Shown here piece by piece: positions 9,474 through 17,718 of a DNA stretch of 32,560 nt; the first letter of the stretch is position 1; every line of letters begins with the position of its first letter. The notes beneath the pieces are model-generated. The model did no database searches, was not told the DNA's origin, and saw nothing but the letters and a program-made list of their open reading frames with translations. The translations under genes and the position numbers were made by a program. The DNA comes from Cymbomonas tetramitiformis (taxonomy: Eukaryota; Chlorophyta; Pyramimonadophyceae; Pyramimonadales; Pyramimonadaceae): assembly GCA_001247695.2 (NCBI GenBank), contig LGRX02025984.1, positions 1 through 32,560 on the forward strand, in the 5' to 3' direction.

Positions 9474-12400
9474 ATGGGCAACAACCGCGGAGAGCCCCGC
9501 GATCTTCGCCCCCGACCGCGTGTTGTCCTACCGCTGCCCATCTATCAGTCCAACCTCGCAGACCCACGGAAAAGGCTAACTGCGTGGCACTGGAAGAGAG
9601 ATCTGTACTCCCTCCCCCTCGAAGTCGTCATGCAGAAGGTCCGCAGAGCTCTGCACAAATCCCCAGAGGCTGCCAAGGACCTGGTGGATAAAATGTCGGA
9701 GCGCGTCCGCAGCCGCATACACTCTGGGAGTCGATCGCCAAAGGAGCGCGTGAACCGCGCCAACCAGCTGGCAGAGAGGATACGCATTGCCCGCGAAACT
9801 CAAGATCGCAAGGAGGGCCATCAGCGCATAGCATTGTGGCACCTCCTCTCACACGACGGTCGCCAGCAAGTCCCCGAACCCTCTAACACCAGCTCCCACG
9901 ACCTCTACGCGGCTTGGAGAGAGCTGTCGCCCGCCGAGCAGCAAAAGGCAATCGCCACTTCGAGTCCAGACTCTTCCCCAGGTAGCAGGCTGTGGGAAAA
10001 GGAGGGCGCACGAAGAGCAGCAGCGAGATCTTCGACATCCCTCTGCACCCTGGACACTGAGGTGGGCACGATACCTGGGACAGTGGGAGATGTGGGTCTA
10101 CCTGGCGCCTGGTGCAGTCTGCACGCAGTACACCAGTACAAGATGAGGAAGCTGGGTCCCAGCCCCTTGGGAGCATCCCCTCCATCATCCTCGCTGGCCG
10201 AGCCCACAACAGAGACTACATCTTCGCACCATGATAACGCGCCGGCCACTCCGGGAGGAAACCCCGAAGGTTCATCCTATTGCTCAGAGGCGGAGGAGAC
10301 CTCCGCACCCAGTTCGCTTTGCTTCACCCAGCAGATGACCACCGTCAGAACGCATGAAGCGGATGAAGCGCCGCCCTGTCTCGACAGCCACCCCATCGCC
10401 GAAGACCCTGAGGTGATGGAAGAGGAGTCCTCGGTCAATTCGCTCTGCTTCACCCAGCAGATGGCAGCAGCTGGGACCCCTGAGACGAGAACTGACCACC
10501 AGAGCTCCCACCAACTCGCCCACAACTCCCCTGCTGGCAGCCCTCAGCATGACGAGGATCCTCTCACCCATGGCAGTCTCATCAATAGTGTCGCTACCCA
10601 TGTGAGCCCCACAACAAGCGGCACTACCCACGTGAGCCCCACAGTAAGCGGCACTACCCATGTGAGCCCTACCACCAGTGGCACTACTCATGTGAGCCCT
10701 ACTACCAGTGACACCACCCATGTGAGCCCTACCACCAGCGACACCACTCATGTCAGCCCCACCTCGAGCGAATGCACCTCAGCGGGCACCCTGCTGACGG
10801 CGAGTGCAGACAACCTCGTCAGTCATCCGACTGAAGATGTTGATTTGCTGGATGAGGAGTTCTACGCCGCGTGTAGGCAAACGTTGGAAGAATGCCGCGA
10901 GGCCTCGGACAACCTCCTCCCCAACCTCAAGTGCAAAAGCATACGCACAGATGGGGGAGTTCAGTGGAAGACCGACATCGAGGGTACCCTTGCAGCGGCA
11001 CATGACGAAGAAGGACCGCTACTGCTGGTATTCTACGCAACCCTCAGAGGGCACACGGTCAAGGTGCTGATCGACTCGGGGGCCTCTGACAACTTCATCT
11101 CGGAGCAGAGCGCTAAGCGATGTGGCCTCACGACACGAGCCGGCTCCGAGATGCGAGTCACCCTGGCGGATGGATCTGTGAAGATCACTGGCGCCACCGC
11201 GTACGCCAAGTTTAACACGCACACCACCACGGGCACCTATACGGAGAACGCCCTTGCCCTCCGGATCCTACCACTGGGCATACAGGTGGATGTTATCCTC
11301 GGCGGAAGGTGGCTGCGCAGTCACTCTCCTGTCACTCTGGGCTATGAAGGGAATGGCTCCGTCTCCTTCCTCAGGAAGTCCCGCAGTGGTAAGATTGGGG
11401 ATCGCGTCACCATCACAGGCTGTTCTCCTGGGAAAGCATCTGGGGACAGGTCTCCGAAGGGCACGGCCTGCGCGGGATTGGTGGATGAGGTGTTCCTAAC
11501 CCCTGCCCAGCTGAAGAAGTACCTGGTGTACGCGGAGACGCAGAAGCTACGCGGCAATGACGACCCGGAGATACAGCCCGCCTGGCTCATGGTGGCCGAG
11601 AAGTCCCCCGACGATACTGCTTCTGCCTTTGCAGCCACGGCTATCGACTCTGAGAACGCCGAACCCGCTGCGGATACTGAAGATGCAGAAGTGAGCCCTG
11701 AGTGGACCCTCAAGTTTCAGGACTTCTGGGGTGAGGAGTACAAAAAGGAGATGACGACTGCCCTACCGAACATCGATGGACTCAGACATGACCCCCAAGA
11801 TGAAGCCAACATTAACCTGGACCCTGAGCTGAGCAAGAAGGGGCCTCCCTGCCAGCGCATCTACAAGAAGTCTGCAGAGGAACTCCGCCAACTTCGAGAA
11901 CGCGTGGAGACTCTGATGTCCAAGGGCTACATCCGACCCTCTTCCAGCCCTTATGCAGCTCCCTGTTTGATGGTCCCTAAACCCGGGAACCCCAAGGAGC
12001 TGCGACTGGTGATCGATTACCGGCTCCTCAACCGCCAGACAGTTAAGGACAAGTATCCCCTCCCAGACATCCAGATGATGTTCGACGAGATGCAGGGTGC
12101 GAAGTTCTTCTCTTCGTTCGACGCGGTGGATGGCTTCTGGCAAGTACCGATGGCACCAGGAGATGTCGAGAAGACCGCCTTCACCACCCAGACGGGGTCA
12201 TATGAGTGGTTGGTCATGCCGCAGGGGCTGCAGAATTCACCGTCTCAGTACCAGCGACGGATGCAGCGGGCCTTGGGCCATCTCCCATTTGTCCGGATCT
12301 TCATCGATGATGTGGTCGTCTTCAGCAACACCGCTGCAGAGCACTACGAGCACGTCAAGCAACTGCTCCTGACATGCAGGGAGAAGGGCGTCTTCCTCAA

Positions 12401-15400
12401 GAGGTCCAAGTGCCAACTGTTGAAGAAATCCTTGCGGTTCCTTGGCCACTGTATCTCCGCAGATGGCTGCAGACCCCAACACGACAAGGTGGCTGCAGTG
12501 AGGGACTGGCCCGAGCTGGAAACGGTTACCCACGTCAGGCAGTTCTTGGGCCTGGCGGGGTATTACCGCAGGTTCATCCACTGCTTCTCCGAGATCGCTC
12601 AGCCCCTCACCCGGTTGACCAAGTCGGACGTACCCTGGGAGTGGGGTCCCATGCAGCAGTGGGCCTTCGAGGAGCTGAAGAAGGCCCTCACCTCAGCGCC
12701 AGTGCTCGCCTTGCCCAACATTAAGGGTGCCGCAGACGGCACGGTACCTTTCGTGGTACAGACGGATGCTAGCGGCATCGCTCTTGGGGGAGTACTGATG
12801 CAAGACAATGGAGATGGTCTTGGACTGCGCGTGATAGCGTACGAGAGCCGCCAGTTCTCAGCCGCCGAGCAGAATTACCACACCGGCGAGCGTGAGCTAG
12901 GTGCTCTACACCATTGTACCACCGTTACCTGGCGGCATTACCTCATCTTCACCAACTTCCGCATCCAGGGTGATCACCGCCCCCTTGAATGGTTGATGGA
13001 ACCTGGCAGGGAGCTTAGCCGCAGACAGGCACGCTGGTACATGGATCTGGTGGAGGTGGGAGTCCCGAGAATGGAGTACATCAAAGGAGCGCTGCTGCTG
13101 GTACCGGACGCCCTGTCCAGAAGACCCGACTTCAAAGACAAGGACGTGCGTGAGGGGTTGAAGGAGGCGGGGGTGATCGACCCCACCTCAGATCTACCGA
13201 AAGACCCCCTGGCAACGCTGGAGTCTGAATACTTCTCCAGCTCACCACCCGCAGCTCATCCCCACTGGGCCCAGACTGTTGACTGTTGGCTCTCAGCAGT
13301 GGAGACCCTCTCCGTGGCGGAACAGGCCATGGACATGGGGGAGACCATCGCTCTCGTTAACCCGAAGCTCTATAAGGGAATGAAGGAGGATCACCTCGAC
13401 TTCGACATGCCTGACTGGCCTGCAGCTGATAGCGCGAAGCCGGTAGAAGCTCCACACAAACCCCCTGATAGAGCCCCACCCCAGATAAGGATAACGAGGA
13501 GTATGTCACGCGCTGGGAAGGCCTCTACGACCCCAGCGCCTCCGCAGTTGGCGTCACCGAAGACGCGAACGCCTACGTCACGAGCTGACGCATCGGAGGC
13601 GCCCACTGAGAAGGTGCCAACGAGCTCACCAGCCCCGCAGCAGGCGCCCCAACAGTCAACTCCATCCCCGGTCCTTCACCCACAGAAACGGCAAGCTCCC
13701 CCAGAGGACTCACAGAATTGGCGTGTTCGAGCAGAGTACTCCTCGAAGTACGCCGAGAAATTTGGACCCTTCGATGTGGACGCCTGTTGTGACTTTGGCG
13801 GCCGCAACAGACAGGCGGATAGATTCTGGACAGACTGCCTTTCAGAGAAATGGAGGGGCCTTCGGGTTTGGTGTAACCCTCCATACAACTCCAAGTGCAT
13901 CACTGTGGAGGCGATCTTGAACAAGTATATCGCAGAATGGAAGGCAGACCCAGAGAACACCTCAGCAGTATTCGTTCTACCAGATCACCAGTCCAAGCTC
14001 CCCGCGTGGCGCAAGCTTTTCAGAAAGGCCAATATGCAGATTGTGGAGGTCATCCCTACTCACGATGACAAGGGCGAGCCCAACCAGTTCTTCGAGAACC
14101 CAGATGGGAGAGCCTTCGACCTTCGCTGGCCTGTTCTGATAATACACGCCCCTCCCGCCAAACCACAACCAGCACGCGTGAGGCATCCGCGAACAGCCCC
14201 CGCTGTGATAAGGACAGGCGAAGCGGCAGACTTCAGAGACGCAGCCTCCCAGCAGTCGGACTCAAAGTTCCTGCGCGCGTTGAAAGCGGAGTACACCCGA
14301 GAGGGGACACTTCGTTCACTAAGAGAGAAAGTGAAGGCGGCACCACACCAATGCCTACAGGACTTCAGGCTAGTGGGTGAAGTGGTTTGGAGAACCGCAG
14401 CAGGGAGGTATCAGTTGGTGCTGGGGGAGGACTCTCCACTTCGAGAAGTAGTGATTCGCCATGCCCATGAGTCATTGTCCTCAGGCCACACTGGGCGAGA
14501 CAAGACTCTGGAGAGGGTGCTGCGACGCTTCTATTGGCGTGGTGCCGCGGAAGATGTGGGCACCTGGGTTGCATCCTGCGCAGTGTGCCAATCAGTGAGG
14601 CCGCGGGGAACTTACCCGGATGGGTTGCTAAACCCTCACAGCATCCCGAACAGGCCATGGCAGGATGTCGCGGTGGACTTCGTCACCGGCCTGCCGGTAT
14701 CAGAGAGAGGCAATGATGCTTTCGTGGCCTTCACCTGCAAGCTGACGAAGATGGTCCACGTTGTGCCGATGAACTTCGGCGACAGCTCCGCAGCTGTGGT
14801 GGCCAGGATCTACTTTGACTCGGTGTGGCGCTTACATGGCGCGCCTATGAAGATTGTCTCTGATCGTGACCCACGGTTTCAAGATGCTTTCTGGCAGGAA
14901 CTCATGAGACTGATGGGTGTGAAAGTGGCTCGTACCACGCCGTACAACCCTCGGTCTGACGGCCAGGCGGAACACAGCAACAGGGTTATTGAGGACATGC
15001 TCAGGTCCTTTGTAGACGCCAATGTGGAGGACTGGGATCTGTTCACCACTAACGTGGAGTTCGCGATCAATGACTCCAGGAGTGAATCTACTGGCTTCAC
15101 GCCATTTGAACTGGTGTTCGGGTTCTCGCCGCTGTCGCAGTTGGACCTTTTCCTGGAGGCCGCACAGTCCACCGCTGGACGACGAACTGGGGGAGTAGGC
15201 ACCGCACACGAAGTGGCTGTGAAATTTTCGTCGCAGCTGCGGGACGCCAGACAGCGGTTAGAGCTGGCTCAACAGCGACAGCGCGAACAGTTTGATCGCA
15301 GACACGGGCAGCGGGAGTATGCTGTTGGAGATCTGGTCTGGATAGAGGCGAAACACCTTACGGAGAAGGTGATGGATCGCTCCATCTGTAGGAAACTGAC

Positions 15401-16757
15401 CAAGCGCTGGCATGGACCAGTTCCGGTGACCGAACGCTTCTTCAGCGATGTACAGATGACCATGCCAGAGGCCGACAGAGGAGCTCCAGTAGCCTACCGC
15501 CTACGCCTCCCTCCTCACTGGCGGATTCACGACGTGTTCGCTCAACATCGCCTCAAACCGTACACCAGCGGACAAGATGCTTTTGCCGCACGCGATCACC
15601 TAGCAGTACCTGAAGAGGTGGTAGTGGACGGTCAGAAGGAAGCACACGTTGAGCGCATTCTTGCACGTCGAGTGCGGTCTGTTCGAGGAAAGGAGGTGGA
15701 AGAGTGGAAGGTTCGCTGGACTGGCTACTCCAAAGCTCACGACCAATGGAGGACGCGTGACAAACTTGAACGCGGAAGTCCACTTCAACAACTTCGTGAA
15801 TTCGAGCAAGCGAGACTGCACATGGAAGCGCAAGTCCGCGACGAAGCCACTCGGCGACGCGAGCAGCGTGGCCGTCACTCCGCTCAAGCCGGAATGACAC
15901 TGGCCCACCTCATCACTAATCCCTGCGATGAACTGGACCAGCTCGAACAGATGGAAGATGATATCCCCCTGCCGTGGGAACGCCAAGAGTGCGTGGAAGA
16001 TGGGTCGTTGGCACTGGTGACAGAGCTGCTGGCAATACAGGCAAAAACAACCCGCACGCCCAGGATTCTCGTACTTTTCAGCGGTACTGGCTCAGTAGAG
16101 AGGGAATTCCTAAATTGCTTCCCCTCCGCTTCAGTAGTGACCCTCGACTCCGGGCATATCTGGCAACCCACTCATGTGTGTGACATCCTGCAATGGGACT
16201 ACAAACAATACCCGCCTGGATTCTTCGATGTTGTTTGGGCAAGTCCCCCCTGCAGGCAGTACAGTCAAGCGCGCACCACTGGTGGACCCCCTGACCTTCC
16301 CCAGGCTGACAAAATCGTACGACGAGCATTGCAGATCATTGACTACCTAGAGCCAAAACATTGGTTCATGGAAAACCCCAGAGGTCGCTTCCCTAACGCA
16401 CTACGGCTTCGCCCTATGATGCGCCAGCTTCCCCCACCGCTGGTGTGTACTTACTGCATGTACGGTACTCAGTACATGAAACCCACCTGCATATGGACGA
16501 ACTCAGCACCACCCTCGCCCCTGCTACGCTGTACTACTTCAACACCGTGCGCGTGCAGATGGGCAACCGGTGCTCATCCAGAGACTGCTCAGCTTGGACT
16601 CACCCGCAGCAGACTGGAGCAGGTCGATCTGCGAGTGTATATCCCGTGCCAGCACTCCTGCTACGACAACTTTTCCGACATTTACGCCTCCGCGACACTG
16701 AAGACCCGCTTTAGATTCCAAGTGGCACCCTTCTTCTTGAAAGTGGTGCCCTGGTAG
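9474..16757 (+). CDS. Ty3-type polyprotein: protease, RT, RNase H, Dam-like MTase, integrase, chromodomain, C5-MTase
   Basis: The 2427-residue ORF runs from the ATG at 9474. Residues 1-370 are a basic, helical, Gag-position region without a CCHC knuckle. Residues ~371-433 hold tandem THVSPTTSGT-type decapeptides. The aspartic protease has DSGAS at residue 534. RT spans ~788-996, with FIDD at 943 as the YxDD-box variant. RNase H (~1076-1218) has TDAS, the GEREL glutamate, GDHRPL and PDALSRR. A Dam-like adenine-MTase domain (~1416-1558) has NPPY at 1468. Integrase (~1656-1886) has the HHCC finger and catalytic D1735, D1797 and E1833. The chromodomain is ~2048-2113 (VRWTGYSKAHDQW). A C5-MTase domain follows (~2197-2409), with SPPC (Cys 2260) and ENPRG. 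Host-type Ty3 elements normally stop at the chromodomain, so the two methylase modules are additions. All core catalytic residues are present, so the copy could be active. No frameshift separates Gag and Pol. Confidence 0.93.
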   Translation: MGNNRGEPRDLRPRPRVVLPLPIYQSNLADPRKRLTAWHWKRDLYSLPLEVVMQKVRRALHKSPEAAKDLVDKMSERVRSRIHSGSRSPKERVNRANQLAERIRIARETQDRKEGHQRIALWHLLSHDGRQQVPEPSNTSSHDLYAAWRELSPAEQQKAIATSSPDSSPGSRLWEKEGARRAAARSSTSLCTLDTEVGTIPGTVGDVGLPGAWCSLHAVHQYKMRKLGPSPLGASPPSSSLAEPTTETTSSHHDNAPATPGGNPEGSSYCSEAEETSAPSSLCFTQQMTTVRTHEADEAPPCLDSHPIAEDPEVMEEESSVNSLCFTQQMAAAGTPETRTDHQSSHQLAHNSPAGSPQHDEDPLTHGSLINSVATHVSPTTSGTTHVSPTVSGTTHVSPTTSGTTHVSPTTSDTTHVSPTTSDTTHVSPTSSECTSAGTLLTASADNLVSHPTEDVDLLDEEFYAACRQTLEECREASDNLLPNLKCKSIRTDGGVQWKTDIEGTLAAAHDEEGPLLLVFYATLRGHTVKVLIDSGASDNFISEQSAKRCGLTTRAGSEMRVTLADGSVKITGATAYAKFNTHTTTGTYTENALALRILPLGIQVDVILGGRWLRSHSPVTLGYEGNGSVSFLRKSRSGKIGDRVTITGCSPGKASGDRSPKGTACAGLVDEVFLTPAQLKKYLVYAETQKLRGNDDPEIQPAWLMVAEKSPDDTASAFAATAIDSENAEPAADTEDAEVSPEWTLKFQDFWGEEYKKEMTTALPNIDGLRHDPQDEANINLDPELSKKGPPCQRIYKKSAEELRQLRERVETLMSKGYIRPSSSPYAAPCLMVPKPGNPKELRLVIDYRLLNRQTVKDKYPLPDIQMMFDEMQGAKFFSSFDAVDGFWQVPMAPGDVEKTAFTTQTGSYEWLVMPQGLQNSPSQYQRRMQRALGHLPFVRIFIDDVVVFSNTAAEHYEHVKQLLLTCREKGVFLKRSKCQLLKKSLRFLGHCISADGCRPQHDKVAAVRDWPELETVTHVRQFLGLAGYYRRFIHCFSEIAQPLTRLTKSDVPWEWGPMQQWAFEELKKALTSAPVLALPNIKGAADGTVPFVVQTDASGIALGGVLMQDNGDGLGLRVIAYESRQFSAAEQNYHTGERELGALHHCTTVTWRHYLIFTNFRIQGDHRPLEWLMEPGRELSRRQARWYMDLVEVGVPRMEYIKGALLLVPDALSRRPDFKDKDVREGLKEAGVIDPTSDLPKDPLATLESEYFSSSPPAAHPHWAQTVDCWLSAVETLSVAEQAMDMGETIALVNPKLYKGMKEDHLDFDMPDWPAADSAKPVEAPHKPPDRAPPQIRITRSMSRAGKASTTPAPPQLASPKTRTPTSRADASEAPTEKVPTSSPAPQQAPQQSTPSPVLHPQKRQAPPEDSQNWRVRAEYSSKYAEKFGPFDVDACCDFGGRNRQADRFWTDCLSEKWRGLRVWCNPPYNSKCITVEAILNKYIAEWKADPENTSAVFVLPDHQSKLPAWRKLFRKANMQIVEVIPTHDDKGEPNQFFENPDGRAFDLRWPVLIIHAPPAKPQPARVRHPRTAPAVIRTGEAADFRDAASQQSDSKFLRALKAEYTREGTLRSLREKVKAAPHQCLQDFRLVGEVVWRTAAGRYQLVLGEDSPLREVVIRHAHESLSSGHTGRDKTLERVLRRFYWRGAAEDVGTWVASCAVCQSVRPRGTYPDGLLNPHSIPNRPWQDVAVDFVTGLPVSERGNDAFVAFTCKLTKMVHVVPMNFGDSSAAVVARIYFDSVWRLHGAPMKIVSDRDPRFQDAFWQELMRLMGVKVARTTPYNPRSDGQAEHSNRVIEDMLRSFVDANVEDWDLFTTNVEFAINDSRSESTGFTPFELVFGFSPLSQLDLFLEAAQSTAGRRTGGVGTAHEVAVKFSSQLRDARQRLELAQQRQREQFDRRHGQREYAVGDLVWIEAKHLTEKVMDRSICRKLTKRWHGPVPVTERFFSDVQMTMPEADRGAPVAYRLRLPPHWRIHDVFAQHRLKPYTSGQDAFAARDHLAVPEEVVVDGQKEAHVERILARRVRSVRGKEVEEWKVRWTGYSKAHDQWRTRDKLERGSPLQQLREFEQARLHMEAQVRDEATRRREQRGRHSAQAGMTLAHLITNPCDELDQLEQMEDDIPLPWERQECVEDGSLALVTELLAIQAKTTRTPRILVLFSGTGSVEREFLNCFPSASVVTLDSGHIWQPTHVCDILQWDYKQYPPGFFDVVWASPPCRQYSQARTTGGPPDLPQADKIVRRALQIIDYLEPKHWFMENPRGRFPNALRLRPMMRQLPPPLVCTYCMYGTQYMKPTCIWTNSAPPSPLLRCTTSTPCACRWATGAHPETAQLGLTRSRLEQVDLRVYIPCQHSCYDNFSDIYASATLKTRFRFQVAPFFLKVVPW
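10585..10770 (+). repeat. 30 bp tandem repeats encoding Thr/Ser decapeptides in the polyprotein
   Basis: About six 30 bp units encode THVSPTTSGT and close variants (GT or DT at the end), in frame with the polyprotein. Just upstream a longer unit containing SLCFTQQM occurs twice (about 10311 and 10437). The region looks disordered and is a likely linker between the Gag-position part and the protease. Confidence 0.85.
13720..14145 (+). other. Dam-like DNA adenine N6-methyltransferase domain within polyprotein
   Basis: Between RNase H and integrase, a domain of about 140 residues has FDVDACCDFGGRNRQ, then a Trp-rich block, then VWCNPPYNSK (NPPY at 13875-13886), then VFVLPDHQSKLPAW. This order resembles the phage-type Dam family (PF05869), where D/NPPY is the catalytic motif IV and an acidic motif near FD-D contacts AdoMet. 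All expected signature residues are visible. Whether it methylates the element's cDNA or the host DNA is unknown. A profile search would settle the family assignment. Confidence 0.75.
16062..16700 (+). other. C5-cytosine DNA methyltransferase domain within polyprotein
   Basis: After the chromodomain come ILVLFSGTGSVE (motif I, AdoMet binding), VVTLDSG (motif II), CDILQWD (motif III), WASPPCRQYSQAR (motif IV, catalytic Cys codon 16251-16253), MENPRGR (motif VI) and YCMYGTQYMKPTCIWTN (motif VIII-like). This is the ordered core of a C5-MTase. A long target-recognition region is not evident, so it is a compact form. Capture of such domains by retrotransposons has been described in dinoflagellates and charophytes. 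This copy ends 50-60 residues later at TAG. Confidence 0.85.
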
Positions 16758-16890
16758 CGGCAGGCAAACTATGCTCGAAGAGGGACCAGAGAACCTAAGA
16801 ACTGGAAACAGCAAGGAACCAGAAAACCTAAGAACTGGAACTTAGATGGGTACCTTAGCGGAGTGATCCCAGGAGGTAGACCACTCCTAT
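16758..16890 (+). other. Retrotransposon 3' untranslated stretch
   Basis: Short non-coding stretch between the polyprotein stop and the polypurine tract. It contains the near-repeat GAACCTAAGAACTGGAA / AAACCTAAGAACTGGAA. No further ORF is seen. Confidence 0.6.
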
Positions 16891-16901
16891 GGGGGGGAGA
16901 G
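16891..16901 (+). other. Polypurine tract
   Basis: GGGGGGGAGAG lies immediately before the 3' LTR (one base gap), in the expected position and composition for the plus-strand primer of an LTR retrotransposon. Confidence 0.9.
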
Positions 16902-16902
16902 T

Positions 16903-17595
16903 TGTGCCCGGAGGCACAGCGTGAGCCGATATGCCTATGCGTCCGTATGTGTGTCATCGGGGGTAATCTGGGATTGGCACGATGACAGTGAAATTGGGCT
17001 TGAAATCACGATGAGAATGAATACCAGATCGTCCGGGGTATGACAGTATGACAGTATGACAGTATGACAGTATAGTAGTATGACAGTACTGTGGGGGGTG
17101 TCATCGTGAATCTCAGTCAGACCCTCGAAGAATGGTCAGATTCGCATCGGGGTTGAATAGACAATGAAATCGAATATCAGATATTAAGGTTATGACAGTA
17201 TGACAGTATGACGCTATGACAGTATGACAGTATGACAGTACAGTAGTATGACAGTACAGTAGTATGACAGTACTGTGGGGCAGTCATCGTGTCAGCCTGT
17301 CGGCATAACATCTGAATCGAGAATGACGAATCGGAATTAGAAATGAGATCGGATCGGGAACTGAACGTTGAGCCGAAGTGTGACATCGGCTCTCGAGTGG
17401 TTGACCCTGCAACCTGAGTGACGAGTGAATAAGTAGAGCACTTGAGAAGTGTTTAGCTTCAGAACTCGGAACCGAATTATCGTTTGTACCTCAATCTGGC
17501 CCTGATCCAGTATATTATAAAAATCCGAATTGTGTACCTTTGCACGTTCAATCAAAAACATATCTCCGAGCATCTGTCGTCGTGCCCCTGGCACA
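16903..17595 (+). repeat. 3' LTR (693 bp)
   Basis: Matches the 5' LTR from TGTGCCCGGAGG to CCTGGCACA. It is about 9 bp longer, mainly because of extra TATGACAG units near 17038-17095 and 17190-17275. Elsewhere I count roughly half a dozen single-base differences. It is followed by the GGAAG duplication. Confidence 0.95.
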
Positions 17596-17600
17596 GGAAG
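17596..17600. repeat. Target-site duplication, right copy (GGAAG)
   Basis: Identical to 8147-8151, so both ends of the retrotransposon are defined to the base. Confidence 0.95.
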
Positions 17601-17679
17601 ACTAACAAGAGTCAGAAAGCCCACTGCTAAGGCACAGGCTGCGGGTGCCCGGGGTGACAGAGGTGCGTATCTGCACACC

Positions 17680-17686
17680 TATAAAT
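17680..17686 (+). promoter_or_regulatory. TATA box of the H3-tail gene
   Basis: TATAAAT lies 33 bp before the ATG at 17719. If used at the usual spacing, transcription would start only about 5-12 bp before the ATG, giving a very short leader. The retrotransposon inserted about 80 bp upstream of this box, so the core promoter stayed with the gene. Confidence 0.45.
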
Positions 17687-17718
17687 GCATGTCGGGGTGT
17701 CATTTATTTCATTATTGC

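Larger units (their letters stand above)
8152..17595 (+). mobile_element. Complete Ty3/mdg4-type (chromovirus-like) LTR retrotransposon with two methyltransferase domains
   Basis: The 9444 bp element has TG...CA LTRs, a 5 bp target duplication, a primer-binding site, one polyprotein ORF and a polypurine tract before the 3' LTR. The domain order RT, RNase H, integrase, chromodomain places it with Ty3 chromoviruses. The two LTRs differ by only a handful of substitutions or 1 bp indels outside their internal microsatellites, and the main ORF is uninterrupted over about 2400 codons. The insertion is therefore young and possibly functional. It landed upstream of the H3-tail gene at 17719. Unusual features are the adenine-type and cytosine-type methyltransferase domains and the lack of a recognisable Gag zinc knuckle. 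Confidence 0.95.

Noticed and set aside
9883..15986. Many minus-strand and alternate-frame open stretches across the retrotransposon ORF
   Set aside because: They are shadows of the GC-rich polyprotein, with no motifs and unsupported starts.
16445..16757. Frameshift near the C-terminus of the C5-MTase domain
   Set aside because: The annotated frame still carries family-like features (IWTN, then C-x-C and HPETAQ, RVYIP), so the end appears genuine.
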